Source: DATDRS01 sp035291605 (GTDB taxonomy: Bacteria; Chloroflexota; Anaerolineae; Anaerolineales; UBA6663). Taken from it: a DNA stretch of 27,312 nt. The notes under the pieces are model-generated. The model was not told the origin of the DNA and did no database searches. It was given only the letters and a program-made list of their open reading frames with translations. The translations under genes were made by a program, and so were the position numbers. Where the stretch lies: the NCBI GenBank assembly GCA_035291605.1, contig DATDRS010000392.1:1-27312 (forward strand), read 5' to 3'. Of the stretch, positions 7,613 to 15,014 are shown in pieces (the first letter of the stretch is position 1; each line of letters starts with the position of its first letter).

Positions 7613-7654
7613 GATTGATTCAATCAGCAAACACCAATCAGCCGTCAGCAATCA
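7613..7654. repeat. Heptad-periodic spacer between iorB and paaK
   Basis: The spacer has CAATCAG at 7621, 7635 and 7649, exactly 14 bases apart, and reads throughout as 7-base units related to t/g-caatca. Its last unit contains the stop codon of the iorB gene (7652-7654). There is also a short inverted repeat (GATTGA at 7613-7618, TCAATC at 7620-7625). No gene or promoter is visible in the 80-base gap apart from the ribosome-binding site of the paaK gene. Confidence 0.6.
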
Positions 7655-8242
7655 GATCGCCCAGTCTTTTTCGCGTCCCACAATGAACGCTTTGCGGTTT
7701 GTCTCCGCGTGCTTTTGCGGCACGCGGGCGATAATCACCTCCAGCCAGTCTTCGGCCGGCATCTCCATTTGCGCTGAGAGCGCCCCCAGCAGCACGCCGT
7801 TCGCTACTCGCGGGTTGCCCAGCTCCTCGGCCACCCGCCGCGCGTCAATCAACAGCACCTTGCCGGCGGCCTGCCTGACGACTGAAAATATGCTCTCATC
7901 GGCCGGGTATTGGTCGGCGCCGTACACCGTGGAGGTCGGCACAATCTGCTGGCGGCTCAGCAGGACTGTCCCGCCGGGGCGCACGAACTCGATCCAGCGC
8001 AGGGCCTCGAGCATCTCCTGCGCGATGAAGTAATCCACCGCCCCCTTCTCGCACAACGGCGAGGCGATCCGCGCGCCCCAGCGCACGTGGCTGGTGACCG
8101 CCCCACCCCGCTGGGACATGCCGTGCACCTCGGACTTCTTCACGTCCGCGCCAATCCGCAGTCCGATGTCAGCCAGGATATCGCTCGCCAGCAGCGTGCC
8201 TTGCCCACCCACGCCGGCTAGAAGAAAGTTTGCCGTAACCAT
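7652..8242 (-). CDS. iorB: Indolepyruvate:ferredoxin oxidoreductase, gamma/beta subunit (IorB type), copy 1
   Basis: The small catalytic-domain subunit of a thiamine-dependent 2-oxoacid:ferredoxin oxidoreductase, 196 residues, usual length. It shows the POR/KOR gamma-domain marks: FLLAGVGGQGTLLASDIL at the N-terminus and SEVHGMSQRGGAVTSHVR near 44-61, which are diagnostic for this family. It should pair with the IorA subunit encoded just upstream (10 bases between stop and start), oxidising an aryl pyruvate or phenylglyoxylate to the acyl-CoA and CO2 with reduced ferredoxin. Start at 8242 has GAGGAG eight bases upstream; the ATG at 8263 would overlap iorA and adds no family sequence. The stop lies inside a heptad-repeat spacer. 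Substrate is an inference from the operon. Confidence 0.92.
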   Translation of the reverse strand: MVTANFLLAGVGGQGTLLASDILADIGLRIGADVKKSEVHGMSQRGGAVTSHVRWGARIASPLCEKGAVDYFIAQEMLEALRWIEFVRPGGTVLLSRQQIVPTSTVYGADQYPADESIFSVVRQAAGKVLLIDARRVAEELGNPRVANGVLLGALSAQMEMPAEDWLEVIIARVPQKHAETNRKAFIVGREKDWAI

Positions 8243-8252
8243 CGTTGTCTCC

Positions 8253-10052
8253 TCACGCCACATGCGCCGCGAGCATCGTTTCCTGCTTCAATGCGCCTTC
8301 CAGGATCGCCTGCGGGGCGCACACGTCGAAGCACAACCCGCACCCCACGCAGGCCAGGGGGTCAATGTAGGCCTTGGGCCGCTTGTATTTTTCGTCCAGC
8401 ACGTCGCTCTTCGAGATCGCCGGGCAGCCGATGCGGAAGCACATCGAGCAGCCGTTGCAGTCTTCGGTGATCACCTGATACGCCTCGCGCGGGTGCGAGG
8501 TGACAAACACGCAGGGCGTCTTGGCGATCACCACCGCCGGCTTATTGCTCTTGATCGCCTGCTTCACCGACTCTTCGAAGCCCTTCAGGTCACGCGAGTC
8601 GACGGTGTGCACCTCCTCGACGCCCATCCCGCGCACGACGGCTTCGATGTCCACGCGCGTATGCATGTCCCGGTGGATGCTCAAACCGGAGGCCGGGTTA
8701 CCCTGGTGGCCGGTCATGCCGGTGGTGCGGTTGTCCACGACGATGGTCGTGATGGGCGTCTGGTTATAGACGGCGTTGGCCAGCGCAGGCATCCCGGCGT
8801 GGAAGAAGGTGCTGTCCCCGATCACGGCGACGTTGGGGAATTCCAGGTCGCCGCGCCGCATCCCGGTCGCCACGCCGATGCTCGCGCCCATGCACCCGAT
8901 GGTGTCGGTAGCGGTGAGGGGCGGCATCACGCCCAGCGCGTAACAGCCGATATCGCTATTCACCGTGACCTTCATCTTCCGCAATATCCAGAACACGTCG
9001 CGGTGGCCGCAGCCGGCGCACAGCACGGGCGGGCGCATGGGCAGCGCGCCCTTGTCGAAAGCGCGCTCGACCGGCGGCTGACCCACCAGGCCGGCGGCGT
9101 AGGCGGCCTGGCGCACCACCTCTGGCGAAAACTCATCAACCACGGGGAAGATGGTCTTGCCTTCAACCGGGATCCCCATGATTTTGATATTCTCCTCGAA
9201 GAAAGGATCAAGCTCCTCGACGACGATCAACCGTTTGACTCTGGAGGCGAATTCGGCGATGAGCCGCTTCGGCATGGGCCAGACCATGCCCAGCTTCAGG
9301 AAAGAAGCGTGCGGGAACACCTCGCGGGCGTACTGGTAGCTCGGCCCGGCGGCGACAATCCCCAGGCTCAGATCGCCCATCTCCATGGCGTTGAACGGGC
9401 ACGTCTCCGCATACTCCGCCAGTTGCGCCAGGCGCGCCTCGACCACCGGATGGCGGCGTTTGGCATGGCCGGGGATCATGACGTACTTCTGCGGATTCTT
9501 CTCGTAGGGTCGCTTGGGGAAGACCTTGCGCTCGCCCAGCGCGACGACGGATTTGGCGTGAGAGCTGCGCGTGGTGGTGCGCAAGATGACCGGCGTGTCG
9601 AACTGCTCGCTCAGATCCAGCGCCGCACCCACCATGTCCTTGGCTTCCTGGCTGTCGCTCGGCTCCAGCATCGGCACCTTGGCAAATCTGGCGTAATGGC
9701 GGTTGTCCTGCTCGTTCTGCGACGAGTGCAGGCCGGGGTCGTCGGCGTTGACGATGACCAGCCCGGCGTTGACGCCGGTGTACGAGACGTAGAACAGCGA
9801 TTCCGAGGCGACGTTCAGGCCGACATGCTTCATGGTCGCCATCGCCCGCTTGCCCGCGTACGCCGCGCCAATCGCAATATCGAGCGCGACTTTTTCGTTG
9901 GCCGACCACTCGGCATAGATTTCAGGATAATGCGCGACGTTCTCCAGGATTTCGGTGCTGGGCGTGCCTGGATAAGCGGCGGCCACTTCCACGCCCGCTT
10001 CCCACGCGCCCCGCGCGAGGGCTTCGTTGCCAGATAGTAGTTTCTTCATCAT
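8253..10052 (-). CDS. iorA: Indolepyruvate:ferredoxin oxidoreductase, alpha subunit (IorA type), copy 1
   Basis: The large subunit of a 2-oxoacid:ferredoxin oxidoreductase, 599 residues. Order of domains: pyrimidine-binding domain from residue 1 (GNEALARGAWEAG at 8-20, YPGTPSTEILE at 27-37), domain II and a linker, thiamine-diphosphate domain (CAGCGHRDV at 345-353 and GDSTFFHAG at 412-420, ending in DN at 440-441), and a C-terminal ferredoxin domain with two 4Fe-4S motifs (532-543 and 568-578). This is the fused IorA layout, not the separate PadEFGHI layout of phenylglyoxylate oxidoreductase in Aromatoleum. Aryl pyruvates are typical substrates; phenylglyoxylate, which would yield benzoyl-CoA directly, is possible. 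The gene begins with two ATGs (10052, 10049) after GGAGAGGTGG, overlapping the livF stop. A paralogue lies at 18473-20266. Confidence 0.94.
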   Translation of the reverse strand: MMKKLLSGNEALARGAWEAGVEVAAAYPGTPSTEILENVAHYPEIYAEWSANEKVALDIAIGAAYAGKRAMATMKHVGLNVASESLFYVSYTGVNAGLVIVNADDPGLHSSQNEQDNRHYARFAKVPMLEPSDSQEAKDMVGAALDLSEQFDTPVILRTTTRSSHAKSVVALGERKVFPKRPYEKNPQKYVMIPGHAKRRHPVVEARLAQLAEYAETCPFNAMEMGDLSLGIVAAGPSYQYAREVFPHASFLKLGMVWPMPKRLIAEFASRVKRLIVVEELDPFFEENIKIMGIPVEGKTIFPVVDEFSPEVVRQAAYAAGLVGQPPVERAFDKGALPMRPPVLCAGCGHRDVFWILRKMKVTVNSDIGCYALGVMPPLTATDTIGCMGASIGVATGMRRGDLEFPNVAVIGDSTFFHAGMPALANAVYNQTPITTIVVDNRTTGMTGHQGNPASGLSIHRDMHTRVDIEAVVRGMGVEEVHTVDSRDLKGFEESVKQAIKSNKPAVVIAKTPCVFVTSHPREAYQVITEDCNGCSMCFRIGCPAISKSDVLDEKYKRPKAYIDPLACVGCGLCFDVCAPQAILEGALKQETMLAAHVA

Positions 10053-10789
10053 CCACCTCTCCTGCTCCGATGATTCTTCCTGCCCAGGTAGGCGCGCTGC
10101 AGTTGCTCGTTGCGCGCCAGCGCCTCCGCTGCGCCGCTCATCACCACCCGCCCGTTTTCGAGCACGTAACCCCGGTCAGCCACGCGCAGCGCAGCGCGCG
10201 CATTCTGCTCCACCAGCAGGATCGTCGTCCCATTCCGGCGCAGGTCGCCGATGATGCGGAAAATCTCCTGCACGATGAGTGGGGCGAGGCCCAACGACGG
10301 CTCGTCCAGCAGCATCAATTTAGGACGCGCCATCAGGCCGCGCGCCACGGCCAGCATTTGCTGTTCCCCGCCCGAGAGCGTGCCCGCCAGTTGCGCCCGG
10401 CGGTCCTTCAGCACCGGGAAGAGGGAGAACATCCGTTTAATATCCACCCGGATGGCCGTCTGACTCTCCTTTCCCGCGCGGCAGTACGCGCCCAGTGTCA
10501 GGTTCTCCAGCACGTTGAGCGAGCTAAAGACCTGCCGCCGCTCGGGGACATGGCTGATGCCCAGCCGGACAAGCTGCTCGGCGGGCATGCGGGTGATGGG
10601 CCGCGCGCCAAAATACACTTCGCCCTGCGCCGCCGGCGTGATGCCCGAGATGGTATTGAGCAGCGTCGTCTTGCCGGCGCCGTTCGCGCCAATGAGGCTG
10701 ACGATCTCGCCCTCGGCCACACTCAGCGAGACATGGTCGAGCGCGCGAATGCGCCCGTAATAAGTGCAGACCTCACGGACCTCAAGCAT
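10049..10789 (-). CDS. livF: Branched-chain amino acid-type ABC transporter ATP-binding protein LivF
   Basis: An ABC ATPase of 246 residues powering the Liv-type importer at the inner face of the membrane. Walker A is GANGAGKTT, the signature is LSGGEQQMLAVARGL, Walker B is LMLLDEPSLGLAP and the switch histidine position reads VEQN, which is the normal LivF form (LivG has VEHD). The phrase ISHVPERRQVFSSLNVLENL is also typical of LivF. The start (MLEVREV, 10789) overlaps the livG stop by 8 bases; the upstream extension to 10912 is out-of-frame livG sequence. The stop overlaps iorA, coupling transport to 2-oxoacid oxidation. Substrate may be an aromatic amino acid or an aromatic acid. Confidence 0.94.
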   Translation of the reverse strand: MLEVREVCTYYGRIRALDHVSLSVAEGEIVSLIGANGAGKTTLLNTISGITPAAQGEVYFGARPITRMPAEQLVRLGISHVPERRQVFSSLNVLENLTLGAYCRAGKESQTAIRVDIKRMFSLFPVLKDRRAQLAGTLSGGEQQMLAVARGLMARPKLMLLDEPSLGLAPLIVQEIFRIIGDLRRNGTTILLVEQNARAALRVADRGYVLENGRVVMSGAAEALARNEQLQRAYLGRKNHRSRRGG

Positions 10790-11567
10790 AGGCAGCCTCT
10801 TGCCAGTCCATGCCCAGGTACGCGCCAATGACCTGCTCATCCGCCTGCACTTCGGCCGGCGTGCCATCTGCAATTTTACGCCCGTAGTGCAGCACCGCCA
10901 CGCGATCGGCAATACCCATCACGAGGTTCATGTCGTGCTCGACCAGCAGCACTGTAACCCCTTCTGCGCGGATGCGGCCGATGAGCGCATCGAGCGCCTC
11001 GATCTCAGGTCGGGTGAGGCCGGCTGCCGGTTCGTCGAGCATGAGCAGTTTCGGCTCGGCCGCGAGCGCCCGCGCGACCTCCAACAGTCGCTGCTGGCCG
11101 AAGGGCAGTCCGGCCGCCGGGTAATCGGCTCTGGCTTCCAGCCCGACCATCGCCAGGAACTCCACGGCGCGGGCGCGCGTGAGGCGCTCCTCCGTCGCCA
11201 CGCGCGGCAGGCGCAGCGCCGCCTCAAAAAAACCCGTCCGACTGCGGAGGTGGCGGCCCACCATGACGTTTTCCAGGACGGTCATCGCATTGAAGACTTG
11301 TAGATTTTGAAAGGTGCGCACCAGCCCCCGCGCGGCGATGCGATGGGCCGGCAGGCCGTGAATCGGCGCCCCGTCAAAGATGATCTGCCCCCGGTCGAGT
11401 GGATAGGCGCCGGAGAGCAAGTTGAACGTCGTCGTCTTCCCTGCGCCATTCGGGCCGATGAGCGCGAAAATCTCGCCCCGGCGAATCGTCAAATCTACTC
11501 CGGCCACGGCCATCACACCGCCGAAAGCTTTTTGGAGACCTTGGGCTTCAAGAAACGCGTCGCTCAC
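10782..11567 (-). CDS. livG: Branched-chain amino acid-type ABC transporter ATP-binding protein LivG
   Basis: Second ABC ATPase of the importer, 261 residues. Walker A GPNGAGKTTTFNLLSG, the LivG-specific VRTFQNLQVFNAMTVLENVMVG, signature LPFGQQRLLEVARAL, Walker B LLMLDEPAAGL and switch VEHDM are all present. It starts with GTG at 11567, preceded by GGAG five bases upstream that is contributed by the heptad-repeat spacer. A paaK-like gene separates it from livM, which breaks the usual livHMGF order and implies that the ligase was inserted into a transporter operon. Overlaps livF by 8 bases. Confidence 0.94.
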   Translation of the reverse strand: MSDAFLEAQGLQKAFGGVMAVAGVDLTIRRGEIFALIGPNGAGKTTTFNLLSGAYPLDRGQIIFDGAPIHGLPAHRIAARGLVRTFQNLQVFNAMTVLENVMVGRHLRSRTGFFEAALRLPRVATEERLTRARAVEFLAMVGLEARADYPAAGLPFGQQRLLEVARALAAEPKLLMLDEPAAGLTRPEIEALDALIGRIRAEGVTVLLVEHDMNLVMGIADRVAVLHYGRKIADGTPAEVQADEQVIGAYLGMDWQEAAYA

Positions 11568-11570
11568 GAA

Positions 11571-11622
11571 AACTCCAAATTCTGAACCTCAGACTCCAGA
11601 CGTTACGCTTCGGAGTTTGAGG
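11571..11622. repeat. Heptad-periodic spacer with an 11-base imperfect inverted repeat
   Basis: The 64-base gap between the second paaK-like gene and livG reads as 7-base units of the type aactcca (11571), aacctca (11585), gactcca (11592). It contains an inverted repeat with arms CCTCAGACTCC (11587-11597) and GGAGTTTGAGG (11612-11622), 10 of 11 pairs matching. The repeat also supplies the livG ribosome-binding site (GGAG, read on the minus strand at 11573-11576). Confidence 0.6.
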
Positions 11623-11631
11623 CTGCCTCCT

Positions 11632-12906
11632 TCATTTCCGCTTGTCCAGCACCCGCACGGCTTTCCCCTCGGGGCGCGGCAGCTCACCTGGATGGAGGAG
11701 GTTCACTTCGGCGCGCAGGCCGAGCAGGCTGTACACCTCGTCCGAGAGCCGCTGGGACAATTCCTCCGGCCACGGCAAACCCCGCGTCTCCACATTCGCG
11801 GTGATCCGGTCGGCGCCGTCCACGCGCTCAATCACGATGAGGTAGTCGCTGCCCACCTCGGGGTGCTTGAGCAGCACGCTTTCCACCTGCTTGGGATAGA
11901 AGTTGATGCCCTTGACTTTGAGCATATCGTCGGTGCGGCAGGCGATGCGGGCGACGCGCAGGCTCGTGCGGCCGCACTGGCACGGCGCACGGCTGATGAT
12001 GCGCGTGAGGTCGTGCGTGCGGAAACGGATGAGCGGCAGCCCTTCGCGCGTCAGCGTGGTCACCACCATCTCACCCCATTCGCCGTCCTCCACCGGCTCG
12101 CCCGTCTCCCAGTTGACGATCTCGATCAAATAGTGGTCTTCCCAGACGTGGTTGCCATTGTGCGCGGCGCAGTCAATGCCCATGCCCACGCCCGCCGTCT
12201 CCGTCATGCCGATGATATCGAACGTCTCAATGCCCATGCGCGCCTCGATACGGCGGCGCATCTCGTCGCTCCAGATTTCCGCGCCGAAGATGCCCACGCG
12301 CAGTTTGGCGTCGCGCTGGAAGTCGAAGCCCTCTTTCTCCGCCACCTCCATCAGCCGCAAGGGATACGAGGCAATCGCAGCCAGGGCCGTCGTGCCGAGG
12401 TCGCGCATGAATTGCAGCTGCAGCGGCGTGCGCCCCGCGCCGATGGGGATGATCATCGCGCCGACGGCGGAGGCGCCAAAGTGAAAGCCGAACCCGCCGT
12501 TGAACAACCCGAAGGAGGGCGTGATCTGGATCACGTCGTCGCGCGTGACCCCGGCCGCCGTGAGACACCGGGCCATGATCTCGCTCCACTGCGCCACGTC
12601 GGCGGCGGTATGCGGGCAGATGATCGGCGTGCCGGTCGTGCCGGAGCTCATGTGCATCCGCACAAAGTCTCGCTGGGGCGCACAGGCCAGATGGAAAGGA
12701 TAAGCCTGGCGCAGGTCTTCTTTCGTGAGAAGGGGGAAACGCCGGATATCCTCCAGGTCCCGGATGTCATCCGGGCCGAGGCGGTTGAGCCGCTTGGCAT
12801 ATTCCGGATTGTTCTCACAGATGCGCCCGACCGTCGCTCGTAACCGCTCCAATTGCAGCGCCTCCAATTCAGGCCGGGGCAGTGATTCGAGTTTGGGTTG
12901 ATACAT
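11632..12906 (-). CDS. Phenylacetate-CoA ligase-family protein, copy 2
   Basis: A second adenylate-forming aryl-CoA ligase of the PaaK family, 424 residues. It shares layout with the protein at 6261-7571: P-loop SSGTTGTPIICP (about 92-103), GLFNGGFGFHFGA, the A5-type IIGMTETAG, the RTHDLTRII segment, a CQCGR motif and lid GINFYPKQVES. Divergence from copy 1 is large, so the substrates probably differ; candidates are benzoate, phenylacetate, hydroxyphenylacetate or indoleacetate. No ligase of the larger benzoate-CoA ligase family (BadA/BzdA) is in the window, so one of these two could do that work. It sits between livM and livG. Start at 12906 has GGGAG upstream, within repeat sequence. Confidence 0.9.
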   Translation of the reverse strand: MYQPKLESLPRPELEALQLERLRATVGRICENNPEYAKRLNRLGPDDIRDLEDIRRFPLLTKEDLRQAYPFHLACAPQRDFVRMHMSSGTTGTPIICPHTAADVAQWSEIMARCLTAAGVTRDDVIQITPSFGLFNGGFGFHFGASAVGAMIIPIGAGRTPLQLQFMRDLGTTALAAIASYPLRLMEVAEKEGFDFQRDAKLRVGIFGAEIWSDEMRRRIEARMGIETFDIIGMTETAGVGMGIDCAAHNGNHVWEDHYLIEIVNWETGEPVEDGEWGEMVVTTLTREGLPLIRFRTHDLTRIISRAPCQCGRTSLRVARIACRTDDMLKVKGINFYPKQVESVLLKHPEVGSDYLIVIERVDGADRITANVETRGLPWPEELSQRLSDEVYSLLGLRAEVNLLHPGELPRPEGKAVRVLDKRK

Positions 12907-12916
12907 ATTGGCTCCC

Positions 12917-13014
12917 GGCGTATGGCGCGTAGCGGATGGTCTGTTTGCTGTCCGCCGTCCGCCATCTTGCTCGCCGCTATCCGCTCTCCGCTTTCCGTCT
13001 CGCCTGCCATCCGC
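12917..13014. repeat. Long heptad-repeat tract covering the livM 3' end and the spacer after it
   Basis: Fourteen consecutive 7-base windows can be drawn from 12917 to 13014 with strong similarity within runs: ggcgtat then ggcgcgt at 12917-12930, ccgccgt then ccgccat at 12952-12965, and tccgctc then tccgctt at 12980-12993. The tract crosses the livM stop codon (12977-12979), so the last residues of LivM (RRKAESG) are encoded by repeat units. No promoter or terminator is evident. Confidence 0.65.
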
Positions 13015-13972
13015 GAACCACTCTGAGGCCGCCGCTGGTCAGGCCTTCAGGCAGGAACACCATGATGATCACCAGCAACAAGCCGAAAATGATGATCTCC
13101 TGCTCGCCGGACGCGCCCTCCAGGATCAGGTTCATCTTATCGCGGATGAACTGTCCGAGAAACACCACGACCGCCGCGCCGAAGATCGAACCCCACACAC
13201 TGGCCAGCCCGCCGACGGCGCTCATGGTGATCAGTTCCACCGAAAACAGGAAGTCAAAACTGGACGGGCTGATGAAGTGGACGGCCTGGGCGTATAATCC
13301 ACCTGCGAGGCCCGCATAAACCGCCGCCAGCGCAAAGACCCGGAGCTTAAAGGCGTTGGCATCCACGCCCAGGCTTTCCGCCGCCACCTCGCTGGCGTGG
13401 ATAGCGCGGAGCGCCCGTCCGACGCGGGAGTTCACGATGTTCAAGGACACCCACAACACCACCGCCGCGACGACCCAGACGAGATAGTACATTTTGACAT
13501 CGGAGTCGAAGACGAAGCGGCCGAGGCTCAGCGGCGGGATGTTCGTAAAGCCGGAGGGGCCGCCGGTGATCTCGGTCTCGTTCTTCATCATGAGATTGAA
13601 GATGACATTGAGGCCCAAGGTGGCCATCGCCAGATAGTGTCCGCGCAGACGAAAGATTGGGACGCCGACGAGCAGCGCCAGCAACCCGGTAAGCGCCGCC
13701 GAGGCCAGCAGCGCCGCCCACGAGGGCAAGCCCGCACGGGCGCTCAACAGGGCCGTGAGGTACGCGCCGACGCCGTAGAAGGTGGCGTGGCCGAGCGAGA
13801 CCTGCCCGGCATAACCCATCACCAGCGACAGCCCCACGGTCAGCATGGTATACAGGCCGATCAGCGTCAGGATGAAGATTTGATAATTATTGCGGACGAC
13901 GAGCGGGAAGGCGGCCATCACGACTACCCACCCCAGGACCGCCAGCCGCGCCGTCGAGACCTTGATGTTCAT
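12977..13972 (-). CDS. livM: Branched-chain amino acid-type ABC transporter permease LivM
   Basis: Inner-membrane permease of the Liv-type importer, 331 residues with about ten hydrophobic segments. Family marks are LVMGYAGQVSLGHATFYGVG in the N-terminal half (about 50-69), LRGHYLAMATLGLNVIF and, near the C-terminus, SAVGGLASVWGSIFGAAVVVFL. It should form a heterodimer with LivH. The last residues after VRGWQARRK lie in heptad-repeat DNA, so the natural C-terminus was probably altered without harming the membrane core. Start at 13972 has a weak upstream site; livH ends 37 bases before it, with a palindrome between them. Confidence 0.93.
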   Translation of the reverse strand: MNIKVSTARLAVLGWVVVMAAFPLVVRNNYQIFILTLIGLYTMLTVGLSLVMGYAGQVSLGHATFYGVGAYLTALLSARAGLPSWAALLASAALTGLLALLVGVPIFRLRGHYLAMATLGLNVIFNLMMKNETEITGGPSGFTNIPPLSLGRFVFDSDVKMYYLVWVVAAVVLWVSLNIVNSRVGRALRAIHASEVAAESLGVDANAFKLRVFALAAVYAGLAGGLYAQAVHFISPSSFDFLFSVELITMSAVGGLASVWGSIFGAAVVVFLGQFIRDKMNLILEGASGEQEIIIFGLLLVIIMVFLPEGLTSGGLRVVRGWQARRKAESG

Positions 13973-13985
13973 GCGGCTTCACACC

Positions 13986-14013
13986 GTACGGGCGTTCAAT
14001 GGAACGCCCCTAC
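13986..14013. repeat. 28-base palindrome between livH and livM
   Basis: Arms GGGCGTTC (13990-13997) and GAACGCCC (14002-14009) flank a 4-base loop, and the outer G-T-A / T-A-C bases also pair after one mismatch. The livH stop codon (14010-14012) lies in the right edge. Palindromes of this look are scattered through many bacterial genomes as dispersed repeats; no T-run follows on either strand. It could stabilise the livH mRNA end. Confidence 0.65.
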
Positions 14014-14942
14014 AACCCCGCCCGATCTAACGCCTGCCCGCCGCTACGCCGGGTCATCCCGCCCAGCCGGACGAGCAGGACGACAAACAGGACCGCGAAG
14101 CTGAACGCATCCTTATAGCCGGAGGAGAGCAGGCCGGCGGCGAGCGACTCGATCACGCCCAGCGCCAGCCCGCCCAGCACGGCGCCAAACGGGCTAGTCA
14201 GGCCGCCCATAATCATCGCGACGAAGCCCTTGAGCGCCAGCATCAAGCCTCGCTCGTAGGTCATAAACGTGAGGGGCGTGATGACGATTCCGCCCAGGGC
14301 GCTGATCCCCGCGCTCAAGGCAAAGGCGATCAGGCCCATACGCCGGGTATTGATGCCCATCAGCCGCGCCGCGCCCGCGTTGGCGGAGCTCGCCCGCAGC
14401 GCCTTGCCCGTCAGCGTGTACTGGAAAAAGGCGTACAAGCCCAGCACGGCCAGGACGGTCAGGCCCATGACCCACACGCTCTGCCGCGTGACGACGGCCC
14501 CGAGCAACTTCAGCGGTTTGCCTGCCGTGAACGGCGATAGGCGATAAGGATCGGTGCCCCATGCCAGGAGGACCAGGCCGCGCAGCGCAATCGAGGCCCC
14601 GATCGTGACCACGATCTGGCTCAGAGGCGAGGCGTTCCGCGCGGGTTGAATGCCCAGCCGGTAAAGCAGCACCCCGACCAGCACCGCGGCCAGCACGCCG
14701 ACCAGCGCCGCCAACGGCAGCGGCCAACCCAATCCCACGGTCATTTGTCCGCGGAACAGCGAAGTCTCCTGCGCCAGCGTGATCGCCACAAATGCGCCGA
14801 TCACCGCGAACTCGCCCTGGCTGAAATTGATGATGCCGGTGACGTTGAAGATCGTGACAAAGCCCAGAGCGATCAGCGCATAGATGCTGCCCTGTGTGAC
14901 GCCTGAGATGACATACTGCGCGAGTTGCTGGGTAAAGTCCAT
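14010..14942 (-). CDS. livH: Branched-chain amino acid-type ABC transporter permease LivH
   Basis: Inner-membrane permease partner of LivM, 310 residues. Typical phrases are GVTQGSIYALIALGFVTIF at the N-terminus, NFSQGEFAVIGAFVAI (about 38-53), VVTIGASIALRG in the middle and MGGLTSPFGAVLGGLALGVIE near 241-261. Eight or so hydrophobic segments. It follows livK by 72 bases. The start at 14942 (MDFTQQL) is the first good ATG; the ribosome-binding site is weak. The complete K-H-M-G-F set makes an intact high-affinity importer likely; aromatic acids and aromatic amino acids are both known substrates of this transporter type. Confidence 0.94.
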   Translation of the reverse strand: MDFTQQLAQYVISGVTQGSIYALIALGFVTIFNVTGIINFSQGEFAVIGAFVAITLAQETSLFRGQMTVGLGWPLPLAALVGVLAAVLVGVLLYRLGIQPARNASPLSQIVVTIGASIALRGLVLLAWGTDPYRLSPFTAGKPLKLLGAVVTRQSVWVMGLTVLAVLGLYAFFQYTLTGKALRASSANAGAARLMGINTRRMGLIAFALSAGISALGGIVITPLTFMTYERGLMLALKGFVAMIMGGLTSPFGAVLGGLALGVIESLAAGLLSSGYKDAFSFAVLFVVLLVRLGGMTRRSGGQALDRAGL

Positions 14943-14960
14943 GGTCGGTGCCTAGCGCGA

Positions 14961-14998
14961 GTGTGGGCGCGCACATCTACCGCTTGACGCGCCCACAC
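14961..14998. repeat. Inverted repeat between livK and livH
   Basis: Perfect 11-base arms, GTGTGGGCGCG at 14961-14971 and CGCGCCCACAC at 14988-14998, enclose a 16-base loop in the 72-base livK-livH gap. A hairpin after a solute-binding-protein gene often raises its mRNA level relative to the permease genes by blocking decay or causing partial termination; that role is inference. In the minus-strand transcript no U-run follows the stem. Period-7 structure is not clear here. Confidence 0.65.
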
Positions 14999-15014
14999 AC
15001 GCCTACTTTTGGGC

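Noticed and set aside
8094..10037. 647-codon open frame on the plus strand
   Set aside because: It lies fully antisense to iorA copy 1, shows no family motifs and is rich in H, R, D and V as expected for the complement of GC-rich codons.
11422..12843. Long plus-strand frame of 473 codons
   Set aside because: Shadow of the second ligase gene and livG; no motifs.
13986..14013. Rho-independent terminator
   Set aside because: No T-run follows the stem on the transcribed strand, and the next gene of the operon begins 14 bases later.
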